Shown: positions 20,964 through 31,856, counted from the first letter of the stretch. The stretch: DNA of 64,000 bases from Saprospiraceae bacterium (GCA_020630955.1 JAHDIE010000013.1:1-64000), one strand, 5' to 3'. The notes: a model not told the origin generated them from the sequence alone. Translations and numbers: made by a program.

Positions 20964-21083
20964 TTTTCTAATACGGTCAACGTCAATGTCTTAAACACTC
21001 AGTAAAAGTTTATAGACATGAGATAGCTAGAAGCTTACCAAAATACATTATTTATTGGGTTAATTTTTATGACTTAGTAAATT

Positions 21084-21117
21084 TAAAAAGGGGACAAACT
21101 CTAAGTTTGCCCCCTTT
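21084..21117 (-). terminator. Terminator of the cohesin/dockerin-like secreted protein gene
   Basis: Stem AAAGGGGaCAAACT...AGTTTGcCCCCTTT with a minus-strand T-run, 47 nt past the minus-strand stop; may also end the Wzy transcript. Confidence 0.75.
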
Positions 21118-21163
21118 CGAATTATATTCACAGGAATTTTGTCTATTTCAGACTTGAGTCATC

Positions 21164-24100
21164 TTACTCAACAACTATCATCTTCTTTGTAGCTGAATAT
21201 CCAGCTGCTTCCATTTGATAGTAGAAAATTCCTTTCGCTTGAAGATCCTCCGCATTCAACACAATACTATTTGTACCCTTGTTGAAGTTTTCAGAAATTT
21301 TCTTTACAAGCTTACCATTTACATCATAGATGGTCAATGATACAGGTCCGTCTACTGGCGTTCTGAAACTTATTGTAGTTTCTGAACCAAACGGGTTTGG
21401 AATGTTCTGGTATAAGGCATAACCTTCTCCCTCTACTTGACCATTAACAGTCAATTGAACATCCATAGATTCAAGTTCGTCTGTATATGCTTCTGCTCTT
21501 GTAATATCAGAATTAATTGATAATACATTTGATACATTACTTGTAGCTGTTGCAATAAAGTTGATTGTAAACAATACTTCATTGCTTTCTGCGCTTAATG
21601 CTTTAACATCATTCCAACTTGCTGTCACATATCCTTCTGCTAGGTATCTGTATCCGAAGTTTGCATCTGTAACAGCCATAGCTCCTGGTGTTACCCCATC
21701 AAACTCAACGATATCCGCATTGAAAGACATAGTAAACTGTGCACCAGCAATGTTATTAAAGTTAGCAGCAGTCACAGGTATTGATACATTCTCTCCAACT
21801 GTAAACTCATTGTTATCAACAACTAATTCTAAAGTGCTCGCTGTTCTTTCACTCACTGGAGCATCTACAAATCCATTGACAACAACTGTTGAGTTTACGT
21901 CACCAATCTTCACTGCAATGAAATTATTGTTTGGCATATCTTGATCATGATCACTGATTGTAATCTTCTCACTATATGGGAAAGGATTCATATCATCTGT
22001 CCAAGTTTGATCTGCATCAACAAATCTCCAAGGCATCTCATCATTAGGGAATCCATCATTTAACCCTAAGATTACCTTTCTGATTGTTATTAAATCAACT
22101 GCAGATACGCTACCATTTTTGTTAGCATCCGCTGCAATAATCTTATATGGAGAATCCAATAATTTAGAATTCAATATGTGCTTCTGAATCAATACAAGAT
22201 CCAAAGTACTTACACCATTTAAAGCATCATCTTCTTTCTCAGATGTAATATTATAGTCATTGTTTTGAGGCGCCATAAATAAGTAAGCTCCATCACCTTG
22301 TGTCATCATCTGAGTATTATATCCCTCAACAGTGCTTGCTATCTGGACCATTGCTTCCTCTAGCATCTCATTGTTTTCAGTATAAATATTACCACTAATC
22401 TCTCTTGAGTTTCCTCCATCACAAGCATCATTTGCATTATCCTGGAACAATACAGTAACCTCACAGTAATCAGCATTTCCGAATTCATCAGTTACCCACA
22501 TTTGAAGTAAGATGTCTTGAGAATCTCCATTTGGCATATCATCACAATCAAAAGACAATGAGGTACCTGTTTCTCCAGTCAACACATTTGTCAATGAGAA
22601 TAAAAGATCTCTATCATTACATTGTCCAGTAACATTGTCTTCACTTCCTAAATCAAAGTCTGTGGCCCAAATTTCTGCTGCACCAGTTCCTTCAGGCATA
22701 GTTACAACTACTACCTCTCCCAAACAATATGGAGTTGGTGGTTTGTTATCTCTAATTTCGAAGTTATAAGAACAGCTATTTACATTACCACAATGATCTG
22801 TAATAGTCCAAGTAATACTATGTTGTCCATAATCATGCACTCCATTTGCATTTCTTCCTGTTCCTTGAGCATCAACTGATCCATCTCTATCGTAATCAAT
22901 CTCATACTCAACATCATAATCTCTATCTAAGCTTTCAGAACATTCATCAAATCCTTCAGTTTCATCTAAGATTAAAATCTCATCTGTATCCAATGGAGTA
23001 GTATTAAGATTACAACTGTTTTCCGTACCCTCTATTGTCGTCGATGGAGGGTTACAGTTTAATACAGGTAGATCTATATCGTTGATCTTAATTACTTGTA
23101 CAAATTCTGCAACATTTTCAGTTGGATTATTAGTATCATAAGTACACCAATCTATAACAGTCCAAGTTCTAAGTACTTTCATACAAGCATTCTCAACATC
23201 ATCAAAAATTTGATCTTCATAAGTCATTGCTATCAATCCACATGGCGTGTCATTTACTGAAGGTGAACCAACATTTGCAGGATCCAATGTAACTTCATCT
23301 GGACAACCATTGATTGTACCATTGGTCAAAGCACTCCAATTAACATCATTTTCTGGATCAAATGGGTCTTCGTTTGAGAAATTTAATCTTACTGTATAGT
23401 TTATATCATCTGTCAATCCATTGGATGCAGTATATATAATTTCATAAGAACCATTTCCACAATCATCTATTTCACTTACCAATCTAGGTCCATCACATGT
23501 AATTGTCAACGGACAATCCTCTAAGTTATGGCTTGCTGAAAACAGACTCATATAAGTATCACATGTTGGCATATCATCTTCACAATCAAAATTGTAAACT
23601 GGATCTGCAGTAGAGTCCCAAATAATTCCAAATGGATTCTGTAATTCTACTTCAACAATACATGTATTTTCGTTTCCATCAAGGTCAACTACCTTCAACT
23701 CAACCAATTTTTGATCCTCCGTAAGGTCTGTACAGCAGTAATCTACATAAGGCCCAAAGTCATCATTAATATCCAATCTTCTCACTTCAAAATGTGAAAT
23801 ACCACAATTATCCCAAGATCCTTTATCAAATGACTCCGCTCCTGCATGAGCACATCCGTCTGATCCTAGTGACAATACTAAAAACTCAACACAAACAGGA
23901 TTTGGAACATCGTCATCGAGAACTGTAACCTCTGTAAGACATTGTGATGAGTTTCCACAATCATCAACTACTGTATACTGAATCCAAGTTTGACCTTGCG
24001 GTAAATCAGTTATCGTTACTGGAACACCATTTTCATAAACCACATTATCTGTTATGTATTCTCCATCTACTGGTGGCAAACCATCTTCGTCTGCAACTAA

Positions 24101-26227
24101 GTATGCAATCTCAAAAGGATAATCTTCACCATCTAGCTGTGATCCACAATCAAATACTTGCAGTGGCGGTCTAACATCCCAATCAGCAGAACAAGTGAAG
24201 CCATTGTCTGTGTATAAGAAATATGAACCTGCAACTCCCATTGAAGGATCAAAATCCTCAGTTGGTGAATCAGGAACACATACAATAATTGGTGGATCAT
24301 TATCTATCACTTTGATAATTTGTGGGTGTGTTAGGATCTCTCCAGTACACCAATCCAATCCAGTCCAATTTCTTACAATCTTCTTTGCAAAGTTTCCACA
24401 GATTGGTAAAATTTGATCTTCATAAGTAAAAGCATAGTTACCACATAATCCGATATCACCAAACGGTGCTTCAATAGTACCTGTTACTGATGGTAAAGGT
24501 GCTCCTTCAGCTGTCAACATATTTGTAATTAAAGATCCATTTCCATCAAAAAACTGCGAACAGAAGAATGGAGCAGAATCATTTCCGTCGTGATCTGGAG
24601 GTAATACCAATTGAGTAGTATTCTCATCTTCACCCAACATCCATGTCTTTATCGTTATTGTTTGAGAACAAGTAGATTCAACACCTGACGAAGCACTAAC
24701 TACAGTCCAAGTTCTCACTATAGTATTAGAAATACCTGGTGCACATTCGCCAGTCTCTTCATCTTCATATGATGCAGTATATGGCCCACAATTGTTATTT
24801 GGAATTGCAATTGTATATTCTGCATCACCAGTTTCAGTTACCGTTCCATCAAATGGATAAGGAACATTTCCATCATCGCCTATAAGTGAAAGAGACCCAC
24901 CTGTAATCGCCGCATCATCATTTTCACTGTGGTTAATAACGATTAAAGCCCACATTCCGTTTATGCCACTTCCGTTAAACGTTGAAAGTGCTTCGAATGG
25001 CTGATAATCACCGCAATAAGCATGATTTGCACCAAGACCACAATTTGAAGGAGATACCAATATATTGTGAGATCTAAACGCATCATCTGACAATATTAAG
25101 TCAAGACCAGATTCAGTACAAAAGTTACCTGACACTAGATCAAGTAATTGTACTTGAGTCCCATCTGGAGCTTCTAAAAATGCTTCAATTGTATTAATAC
25201 TAGGAGCATCGATAGACAATGCAATTTGTTCAAAAGACTGGACAGTTTGGTTGGTTCCAACAGTTGTAAGGTCAAAGAATATTGTATCAGTTCCAATTAC
25301 CAATGAGTCAACTGTTGGGTCAATCACTGAAGGCACTGTTGTTGTCGCTGGTACTATAACAGCATTAATAGGTGTAGCTATCCCTCCTGGATAATCTACA
25401 TATACTGGTGTACCATTAGCATCCACTGCTTGTGGAACAACATGATGATCTAATATAGGATCACCAGGCTCATAGGTCTGATTACAAAATATATCAAAGT
25501 CCTGACAATTTGTTAGTAAAGCACTAATCTTATCTTCAACTAGAATACTTCCCCAACATTGTTCTCCTGTTGGTGTTACTACACTTACGGTGTATTCACC
25601 TGGAGTATCAATTACTATTTCTGTTTGATCTTCTGCAACTCCGTCTATCGACATTAAATATTGAGACGAATAATCGCAAGCACCATTCTCTCCCTCTAGA
25701 ATCATATCTAGGGTTATGGTTGCCATACATTCTCCATCCATAGTTACTTGCACCTGATCGTTACAAGCTATAGAATTTGCAACTTTTAATTCAACTTCTG
25801 ATGTGCAACAAGCATCTGGCTGACCATCATTATTGTCTAAATCAAATAGATGCCAAAGCAACACATAGGTTCCTGGTTCATTAAAAGTTACAGTGTTCCC
25901 GGTACCAGTTCCATTAGTCGATGCAATAGTTCCAACCGCTGTTGTAGATGGTGGATTATTGTATTGAAATAATGAATACTCTGCTAATCGGACTTCGTAG
26001 TTAGTTCCAACACATGCTCCTGAACCTGTTAAGGCCGGTAATGTGTACACATAACTACATGCTGCATCAGCTATAAAAACCTCTGGTGTCTCTGGGCAAC
26101 CGTTGATATTACAGTCTACTGCAACAACATCACATGTTTGACCAAACGAAGTGATACTAAACAATCCTACCAATAACATCGGTAAGATGGCAGCACTCGC
26201 ATTTAGTTTTTGTAATAATGTTCTCAT
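21164..26227 (-). CDS. Large T9SS-secreted adhesin-like protein with P-domain-like, HYR-like, dockerin-like and cohesin-like modules
   Basis: ORF 21164..26257; likely start 26227 (MRTLLQKLNASAAILPMLLVGLFSITSFGQ). 'EAPDGTQVQLLDLVSG...GINGMWALIVINHS' P-domain-like; 'DANKNGSVSAVDLITIRKVILG' dockerin; 'VGENVSIPVTAANFNNIAGAQFTMSFNADIVEF' cohesin-like; C-term 'YALYQNIPNPFGSETTISFRTP...GIFYYQMEAAGYSATKKMIVVE'. Confidence 0.88.
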   Translation of the reverse strand: MRTLLQKLNASAAILPMLLVGLFSITSFGQTCDVVAVDCNINGCPETPEVFIADAACSYVYTLPALTGSGACVGTNYEVRLAEYSLFQYNNPPSTTAVGTIASTNGTGTGNTVTFNEPGTYVLLWHLFDLDNNDGQPDACCTSEVELKVANSIACNDQVQVTMDGECMATITLDMILEGENGACDYSSQYLMSIDGVAEDQTEIVIDTPGEYTVSVVTPTGEQCWGSILVEDKISALLTNCQDFDIFCNQTYEPGDPILDHHVVPQAVDANGTPVYVDYPGGIATPINAVIVPATTTVPSVIDPTVDSLVIGTDTIFFDLTTVGTNQTVQSFEQIALSIDAPSINTIEAFLEAPDGTQVQLLDLVSGNFCTESGLDLILSDDAFRSHNILVSPSNCGLGANHAYCGDYQPFEALSTFNGSGINGMWALIVINHSENDDAAITGGSLSLIGDDGNVPYPFDGTVTETGDAEYTIAIPNNNCGPYTASYEDEETGECAPGISNTIVRTWTVVSASSGVESTCSQTITIKTWMLGEDENTTQLVLPPDHDGNDSAPFFCSQFFDGNGSLITNMLTAEGAPLPSVTGTIEAPFGDIGLCGNYAFTYEDQILPICGNFAKKIVRNWTGLDWCTGEILTHPQIIKVIDNDPPIIVCVPDSPTEDFDPSMGVAGSYFLYTDNGFTCSADWDVRPPLQVFDCGSQLDGEDYPFEIAYLVADEDGLPPVDGEYITDNVVYENGVPVTITDLPQGQTWIQYTVVDDCGNSSQCLTEVTVLDDDVPNPVCVEFLVLSLGSDGCAHAGAESFDKGSWDNCGISHFEVRRLDINDDFGPYVDYCCTDLTEDQKLVELKVVDLDGNENTCIVEVELQNPFGIIWDSTADPVYNFDCEDDMPTCDTYMSLFSASHNLEDCPLTITCDGPRLVSEIDDCGNGSYEIIYTASNGLTDDINYTVRLNFSNEDPFDPENDVNWSALTNGTINGCPDEVTLDPANVGSPSVNDTPCGLIAMTYEDQIFDDVENACMKVLRTWTVIDWCTYDTNNPTENVAEFVQVIKINDIDLPVLNCNPPSTTIEGTENSCNLNTTPLDTDEILILDETEGFDECSESLDRDYDVEYEIDYDRDGSVDAQGTGRNANGVHDYGQHSITWTITDHCGNVNSCSYNFEIRDNKPPTPYCLGEVVVVTMPEGTGAAEIWATDFDLGSEDNVTGQCNDRDLLFSLTNVLTGETGTSLSFDCDDMPNGDSQDILLQMWVTDEFGNADYCEVTVLFQDNANDACDGGNSREISGNIYTENNEMLEEAMVQIASTVEGYNTQMMTQGDGAYLFMAPQNNDYNITSEKEDDALNGVSTLDLVLIQKHILNSKLLDSPYKIIAADANKNGSVSAVDLITIRKVILGLNDGFPNDEMPWRFVDADQTWTDDMNPFPYSEKITISDHDQDMPNNNFIAVKIGDVNSTVVVNGFVDAPVSERTASTLELVVDNNEFTVGENVSIPVTAANFNNIAGAQFTMSFNADIVEFDGVTPGAMAVTDANFGYRYLAEGYVTASWNDVKALSAESNEVLFTINFIATATSNVSNVLSINSDITRAEAYTDELESMDVQLTVNGQVEGEGYALYQNIPNPFGSETTISFRTPVDGPVSLTIYDVNGKLVKKISENFNKGTNSIVLNAEDLQAKGIFYYQMEAAGYSATKKMIVVE

Positions 26228-26556
26228 GATAAATTTTTTTGAGTTCTTACTTTTCAATTTTCCTGTTTAATAAATAAATTCTATTATCATTCTCGGTTTA
26301 ACATAAATTGCTGTCAGTCAGACAGTTATGTACCAAACCAATCACATATAAGTGATTTTTTTAATACATAACTCATTAATGACAAACATTATACCAATTT
26401 ATAATATGTATTGCCGCAATCGGCCAGAAGCCCCACCACATATGAGTTTCATAAATCGAAAAATATTTACGGAAGTATAGAAATCGAAGAATCAGATAGA
26501 AACTTAATAAGCCTTATTTCCTGTATTTTGGAGGTATTTAGATTAGATTTTAGCCT

Positions 26557-27204
26557 ATGAATATTGAAAAAAGCAGTGTTTTACCGCAATTTCCCCTTCC
26601 GATTGTAGCATTTCCAGGTGAGTTTCTAAACCTTCACATATTTGAATCAAGGTATATACAGCTGATTAATGATTGTTTGGAAAATAATGGTTGTTTCGGA
26701 ATTGCTCCTTTTTATAAAGGCGAATTAATATTCTATGGAACAGAAATGAAACTTGTAGAAATAACTAAAAAATACAATGATGGGAAAATGGATATTAAAA
26801 CACATGGTCAGAGATTATATCATATCCATCAGTTTGAAAAAGAAATGAAAAACAAATTATATCCTGCAGCCAATGTCTCATACCCCCTTACTTCAAAAGA
26901 CAAGGATCAATCTTTATCGAAAGAAATTTTAGAAAAAATAAAAATACTGTTTAAACATTTAAAAATAAATAAACCCATTCCTGAATTGGAAGAAAATTTT
27001 TCTAGCTTTAAAATTGCTCATCATGTAGGACTAAGTATGGATGACAAAATCCAATTACTCACCATCAGGTCAGAAATAAAACGACTTATATTAATAAAAA
27101 ATCATCTCAACGAATTTTTACCTAGAATACTTAAAGCAGAAGAAATAAAAGAAAGAGCTGCTATGAATGGTCACTTTAGGCACCTAAACTCGCCCGATTT
27201 CTAA
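26557..27204 (+). CDS. Lon N-terminal (substrate-binding) domain protein
   Basis: 'LPQFPLPIVAFPGEFLNLHIFESRYIQLINDCLENNGCFGI' is typical of stand-alone LON-LAN domain proteins. Confidence 0.85.
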   Translation: MNIEKSSVLPQFPLPIVAFPGEFLNLHIFESRYIQLINDCLENNGCFGIAPFYKGELIFYGTEMKLVEITKKYNDGKMDIKTHGQRLYHIHQFEKEMKNKLYPAANVSYPLTSKDKDQSLSKEILEKIKILFKHLKINKPIPELEENFSSFKIAHHVGLSMDDKIQLLTIRSEIKRLILIKNHLNEFLPRILKAEEIKERAAMNGHFRHLNSPDF

Positions 27205-28302
27205 TCAATACTTTGATTGAAAATCAAGCTTGGCAGAAAAAATATGAGAAATTAATGCTTCAGCAACAGTCCCAACATTGGTCAAAGCATAATCAATATG
27301 TAATCTCCCTAAATCTATTCCTACTCCAATATTCGGCTGCAATGAAAATTTTGTTGCCTGAGTATTGACCTCATTCAGTATATTCTGCATATTTCCGATA
27401 CCAAACCTTAAATAAGCTAGCTTATTATATCCCAGCTCTACGCCTACCGTTGGATCCAGAGAAAATCTATCACCAGATGCTATGCCTGCTTTAGTTCCAT
27501 CAGTAGACAACCTAAGGTCAGCCTCAACTTTATAACTTAAGGTCCCACTTTCCCCTTTTTTGGCTGCTGCCAAAACAAATTTTGGTAAAGCAATTTCTGT
27601 GCTTGAAATAGGCACATCATTTCCTGTTGCTAAGAAAATAGCTTCATTTTCAGGACTCAAGTCAAATGACCAAGCATTGACAGTTGTAGTAATGTCACGT
27701 GCCATCAAGCCTAATGAAAAACCACTTATTTCGTATTGAACACCCGCATCAAAACCAAAACCCCAAGCAGAACCAAAAGGACCTATCTTTCGATGTATAA
27801 CCTTCGCGGATACTCCATAGTTAAGATCCAAGCCTTTTAATTTTTTTCCTAATGACAATAAAACAGCATAATCTGCGGTAGAAAATTCTGTAACATTATC
27901 GTAGTTAATCGAACCATCAGGACCTACCAAGCTTAGAGTGTTAGGAATAGCATCTATCCCCATTCTAATCACCGATAAAGCTCCTACAGTATTGGTTCTA
28001 TCATTAATAACTTTTGCTGCACCGAAATAATCATAATTTGCAATACCCCCAAACCAAGAAGCATGCATTGCACTAATCTGTAAAGGATCCTCAATATTAG
28101 ACAAGCCAGCAGGATTCCAATATGCCGAACTTACATCATCCACAGTAGCAGCAACACTCCCAAACATACCATGAGAATCAGCACCCACGCCAATATTTAA
28201 AAATTCATTGACAAACTTTGGTGCTTGTGCATTTAGTTGGACTATACTTATTACTGAGAACGCTGCAATGTAATAGATTGCTCTAAAGTCTTGTAATTTC
28301 AT
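27205..28302 (-). CDS. PorV/PorQ family outer-membrane protein
   Basis: 'PKFVNEFLNIGVGADSHGMFGSVAATVDDVSSAYWNPAGLSNIE' is the PorV/UPF0164-type N-terminus. Confidence 0.85.
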   Translation of the reverse strand: MKLQDFRAIYYIAAFSVISIVQLNAQAPKFVNEFLNIGVGADSHGMFGSVAATVDDVSSAYWNPAGLSNIEDPLQISAMHASWFGGIANYDYFGAAKVINDRTNTVGALSVIRMGIDAIPNTLSLVGPDGSINYDNVTEFSTADYAVLLSLGKKLKGLDLNYGVSAKVIHRKIGPFGSAWGFGFDAGVQYEISGFSLGLMARDITTTVNAWSFDLSPENEAIFLATGNDVPISSTEIALPKFVLAAAKKGESGTLSYKVEADLRLSTDGTKAGIASGDRFSLDPTVGVELGYNKLAYLRFGIGNMQNILNEVNTQATKFSLQPNIGVGIDLGRLHIDYALTNVGTVAEALISHIFSAKLDFQSKY

Positions 28303-28365
28303 TTAATCTTGATTTAATGAAGTCTGAATCTATCTCAAGGATGGGTGTAGAACGTGATAGTTTCC

Positions 28366-28373
28366 CAAAGATA
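28366..28373 (-). promoter_or_regulatory. Bacteroidota -7 element TATCTTTG upstream of the PorV-like gene
   Basis: CAAAGATA on +; on the minus strand a TTTG lies 21 nt upstream (TTTG-N21-TATCTTTG). Confidence 0.6.
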
Positions 28374-28550
28374 GAGATACAACGATCAAAAACACAAATC
28401 TTAGAACGACAGAAAATTATTTCATATTTTACAAATCTTCAAAACAGGTATTCAAAATTGAAGATTTATTGATTAAAAACACTTCAAACACCTATAATTA
28501 TTGACTTTTTTGCATCAACACCAAATAGTCTTCGTTCAACAAAAGAATTT

Positions 28551-28967
28551 ATGATTAAAAATATTTTAGGGGGTTTATTAGCAGTTATCCTAGGAATGCT
28601 AATTGTAAGATTCTCAATCGGGTATTCTCAAAAACTTTATACTATCCCAGAAGGTCTAGATGCCTCAAATATAGAAGATAGAGCAATACTTGTTGAATCC
28701 ATAACTCGGGAAGCAAAAATAATCCTAGTTTGTGGGCATATGATAGGTGCTTTTTTAGCTGGTTTTATTGCAGCGAAAATGTCAAATAGAGCAAAGCTTG
28801 GCACTGGAATGATGGCTGGTATGGTTATCTTGATTGGAACCATTACCATGTTAATTATGATGCGTTTTCCAATTGGATTCTTCGCATTATTGACAACAAC
28901 TACATTATTTGCAGCTTATGCAGGTTCTAAAACGGGAAGTGGGTCTGAAGTAATCATAGATGCTTAA
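28551..28967 (+). CDS. Small multi-TM membrane protein, unknown function
   Basis: Intact 138-aa ORF with ~4 hydrophobic helices. Confidence 0.65.
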   Translation: MIKNILGGLLAVILGMLIVRFSIGYSQKLYTIPEGLDASNIEDRAILVESITREAKIILVCGHMIGAFLAGFIAAKMSNRAKLGTGMMAGMVILIGTITMLIMMRFPIGFFALLTTTTLFAAYAGSKTGSGSEVIIDA

Positions 28968-28970
28968 TAT

Positions 28971-29567
28971 TCACATTTCTGATTGACTAAAGTTTAATAT
29001 ATTTCCCATTTCATAGCATACCCTACATCGCGGTTCATACTTATCTTTCTCCCCTAGCACTACAGTTTCATCTTCATCTGATAGTCGATATGAATGGGTT
29101 GCTAGATTGCCACAATGAGGGCAGATTGCGTGTACTTTAGTAATATATTCTGCTACTGCTAATAAAGCTGGCATAGGTCCAAATGGAATGCCTCTGAAGT
29201 CCATATCAAGTCCCGCTATAATTACTCTTTTACCCTTGATTGCAAGACGCTGGCAAACTGTGACCAATTCTGCATCAAAAAATTGGGCTTCATCTATACC
29301 AACAACATCAATTTCTTTAACATGCTCAAAAATATCGGTACTTTTTAGAATTGGAATGGAAGGTATTGAATTTTCGTCATGGGATACAACTTGAACATCG
29401 TCATAACGCGTATCCTTTTTAGGCTTAAAGATTTCTACCTTTTGATTTGCAAATTTTGCTCTTTTAAGCCGCCGGATCAATTCCTCCGTTTTACCCGAAA
29501 ACATTGAGCCACAGACTACTTCTATCCAACCACTTCGTTGACCTCTAAAACTGGGCTCTAAGAACAT
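28971..29567 (-). CDS. tdk: Thymidine kinase
   Basis: '[25 protein letters not shown]', 'GIDEAQFF', '[22 protein letters not shown]', zinc cysteines CPHCG...CRVC. Confidence 0.97.
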   Translation of the reverse strand: MFLEPSFRGQRSGWIEVVCGSMFSGKTEELIRRLKRAKFANQKVEIFKPKKDTRYDDVQVVSHDENSIPSIPILKSTDIFEHVKEIDVVGIDEAQFFDAELVTVCQRLAIKGKRVIIAGLDMDFRGIPFGPMPALLAVAEYITKVHAICPHCGNLATHSYRLSDEDETVVLGEKDKYEPRCRVCYEMGNILNFSQSEM

Positions 29568-29714
29568 ATTTTGACCGTTTGGGTTTAATAATTTATAACA
29601 CTCGCAAATATCTGATTTTCAGATGAGAATAAATCAGTCAAAACCTTTTTGAAATAAATATATTTGATCTCTACTTAATTTCGTTCTTAAAAACATCGGA
29701 TCAAAACAATAAAA

Positions 29715-30326
29715 ATGAACATTAAAGATTCAAACAGACATTTCGACAAATTGACCAACTTTTACAAGCAGATTAGCGCAGATGGACATATTAACAGCAT
29801 TGAACTAGACCTTCTAAAATCTTATACATTAAACTTTTATGAATCTTTGGTTATAGGTTCTCCCGCTTCATCAAATCAACCCAAAACAAATACAACATTG
29901 TCAACTGAACAAAAGGTAAGTGATTTCAAACAGACTCCTGAAGCACAACCAGTGGCAGAACAGGCACCTACAGAAGCACCCCCTAGTCCTGCACCAAAAT
30001 CAACTAAAAAGGAAAACAAGGACTTAGATCAATTATTTTCTTTAGAAACAGGAAATGAAATATCTGATAAATTGTCAATATCACCTATTAATGATATTAA
30101 CAAAGCCATGAGTATCAATGAAAGAATATTCACTATCAAAGAATTATTTGGCGGCAGCCAAGAAAGCTTTACTAAAACAATGAGTAAGCTAAACGAGTTT
30201 AGTACTTATGATGATGCTAAAAATTATTTGTCAGAAAACATTGTAGGAGATAATAATTGGCTTGATCCTGAAAAGAGCAAAAAAGTAAAAAATTTCCTAA
30301 AACTTATTTCTAGAAAATATATATAA
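29715..30326 (+). CDS. Hypothetical protein with P/E/Q-rich central linker
   Basis: Intact 203-aa ORF directly upstream of the rhomboid gene; no recognised domain. Confidence 0.7.
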   Translation: MNIKDSNRHFDKLTNFYKQISADGHINSIELDLLKSYTLNFYESLVIGSPASSNQPKTNTTLSTEQKVSDFKQTPEAQPVAEQAPTEAPPSPAPKSTKKENKDLDQLFSLETGNEISDKLSISPINDINKAMSINERIFTIKELFGGSQESFTKTMSKLNEFSTYDDAKNYLSENIVGDNNWLDPEKSKKVKNFLKLISRKYI

Positions 30327-30328
30327 TA

Positions 30329-31033
30329 TTGCCAGAACAGTCTAGACAACATATCCAAAACACCATCAAGTTTGCAGGAATATGCATTCTGTTGCTTTGG
30401 TCGATCCATATTTTAGGTTTTATAACAGGCAATTCATTTGCACAATACGGAATTTATCCAAGAAAATTGGAAGGATTAATTGGTATTATAACTGCACCAT
30501 TAATCCATGGTGATATTGAGCATTTATTCTCTAATTCATTTCCATTTTTTGTACTTACCGGAGTTATTTATTTTTTTTATCCCAAAGTTGCCATCCCATC
30601 TTTTATTTTTATCTACTTAATAACTGGTTTCATTGTTTGGTTGTTCGCAAGACCAATTCATCACATTGGAGCATCAGGTGTAGTTTATGGTTTATTAAGT
30701 TTTGTGTTATTTACTGGAATTTTTAGGAGGAATTTGAAATCAATCGCCTTGGCGCTTTCCGTTACTGTCTTGTATAGTGGGTATTTTTATGGCCTACTTC
30801 CTCTTGATGAAAAAATATCCTGGGAAAGCCATCTATTTGGAGCCTTGGTAGGTGTCTTGATCGCTTACCTATTCAAAGGACAGATTGAAGATGATGAACT
30901 AAGAATTGATCCATGGGCCAATGATGATGTTACAGAAGAGTATTTTTTACCAAGAGATATTTTTGACAAAACAAAAAATGAAAGAAATAGAGAACAACAA
31001 TCTTCCTGGGAACAAAATAATACTAATTATTAG
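30329..31033 (+). CDS. Rhomboid family intramembrane serine protease
   Basis: 'HGDIEHLFSNSFPFFVLTG', catalytic 'HHIGASGVVYGLLSFVLF', 'SWESHLFGALVGVLIAYLF'; TTG start. Confidence 0.9.
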   Translation: MPEQSRQHIQNTIKFAGICILLLWSIHILGFITGNSFAQYGIYPRKLEGLIGIITAPLIHGDIEHLFSNSFPFFVLTGVIYFFYPKVAIPSFIFIYLITGFIVWLFARPIHHIGASGVVYGLLSFVLFTGIFRRNLKSIALALSVTVLYSGYFYGLLPLDEKISWESHLFGALVGVLIAYLFKGQIEDDELRIDPWANDDVTEEYFLPRDIFDKTKNERNREQQSSWEQNNTNY

Positions 31034-31856
31034 TCAAACTTTGTAAAGCCTTTCTGACACTTCCAAATTTTATGAGTATCTCATTGGCGTCTTTGTAATT
31101 CAGCTGTGTTTGTTCCATAATAAATTTTGTACCTCTATCGACTAACTTGTTATTGCTTAATTGCATATCTACCATCTTATTATCTTCAACATGCCCTAAT
31201 TTGATCATAACAGATGTAGTCAACATATTTAGAACCAATTTTTGAGCAGTCCCAGATTTCATTCTTGTACTTCCAGTCACAAACTCTGGCCCTACAACTA
31301 CCTCAACTGGATAATCTGACACCTTTGATATTGGAGTTCCTTGATTACATGTAATACAGCCTGTCACAATACCTTCCTCTTGACATTTTTTAAGACCATG
31401 AAGTACATAAGGAGTAGTTCCAGAAGCAGCTATACCTATTACAATATCTTTATTATTTATATCATACTTACGTAAATCTGTCCAGGATAACTTATGATCA
31501 TCTTCTGCAAATTCCACAGATTTCCTAATGGCAATATCTCCACCGGCAATGATACCTATAACCAATTCATGAGGCACTCCAAAGGTAGGAGGGCATTCTG
31601 AAGCATCAACTACCCCTAACCTTCCGCTTGTTCCAGCACCAATATAGAATAACCTTCCTCCATGAGACAACTTTTCAAAAACTATATTTACTAATTTAGC
31701 AATGGAAGGAATTTGTTTTTCCACGGCATCTGCCACTGTTTTGTCTTCTTTATTGATATTCGTCAATAATTCAATCGTAGTCATTTTATCTAAATGTCTA
31801 TAATTTGAATTATTTTCTGTTGATTTTATAAATTTCTCACTTTTCATTAATTCCAT
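31023..31856 (-). CDS. murQ: N-acetylmuramic acid 6-phosphate etherase
   Basis: 'GGRLFYIGAGTSGRLGVVDASECPPTFGVP', 'GIAASGTTPYVLHGL', 'EVVVGPEFVTGSTRMKSGTAQKLVLNMLTT'. Confidence 0.96.
   Translation of the reverse strand: MELMKSEKFIKSTENNSNYRHLDKMTTIELLTNINKEDKTVADAVEKQIPSIAKLVNIVFEKLSHGGRLFYIGAGTSGRLGVVDASECPPTFGVPHELVIGIIAGGDIAIRKSVEFAEDDHKLSWTDLRKYDINNKDIVIGIAASGTTPYVLHGLKKCQEEGIVTGCITCNQGTPISKVSDYPVEVVVGPEFVTGSTRMKSGTAQKLVLNMLTTSVMIKLGHVEDNKMVDMQLSNNKLVDRGTKFIMEQTQLNYKDANEILIKFGSVRKALQSLTNN

Noticed and set aside
23944-24416. Small + strand ORFs 23944..24174 and 24195..24416
   Set aside because: Antisense to the large secreted protein; no domain features.
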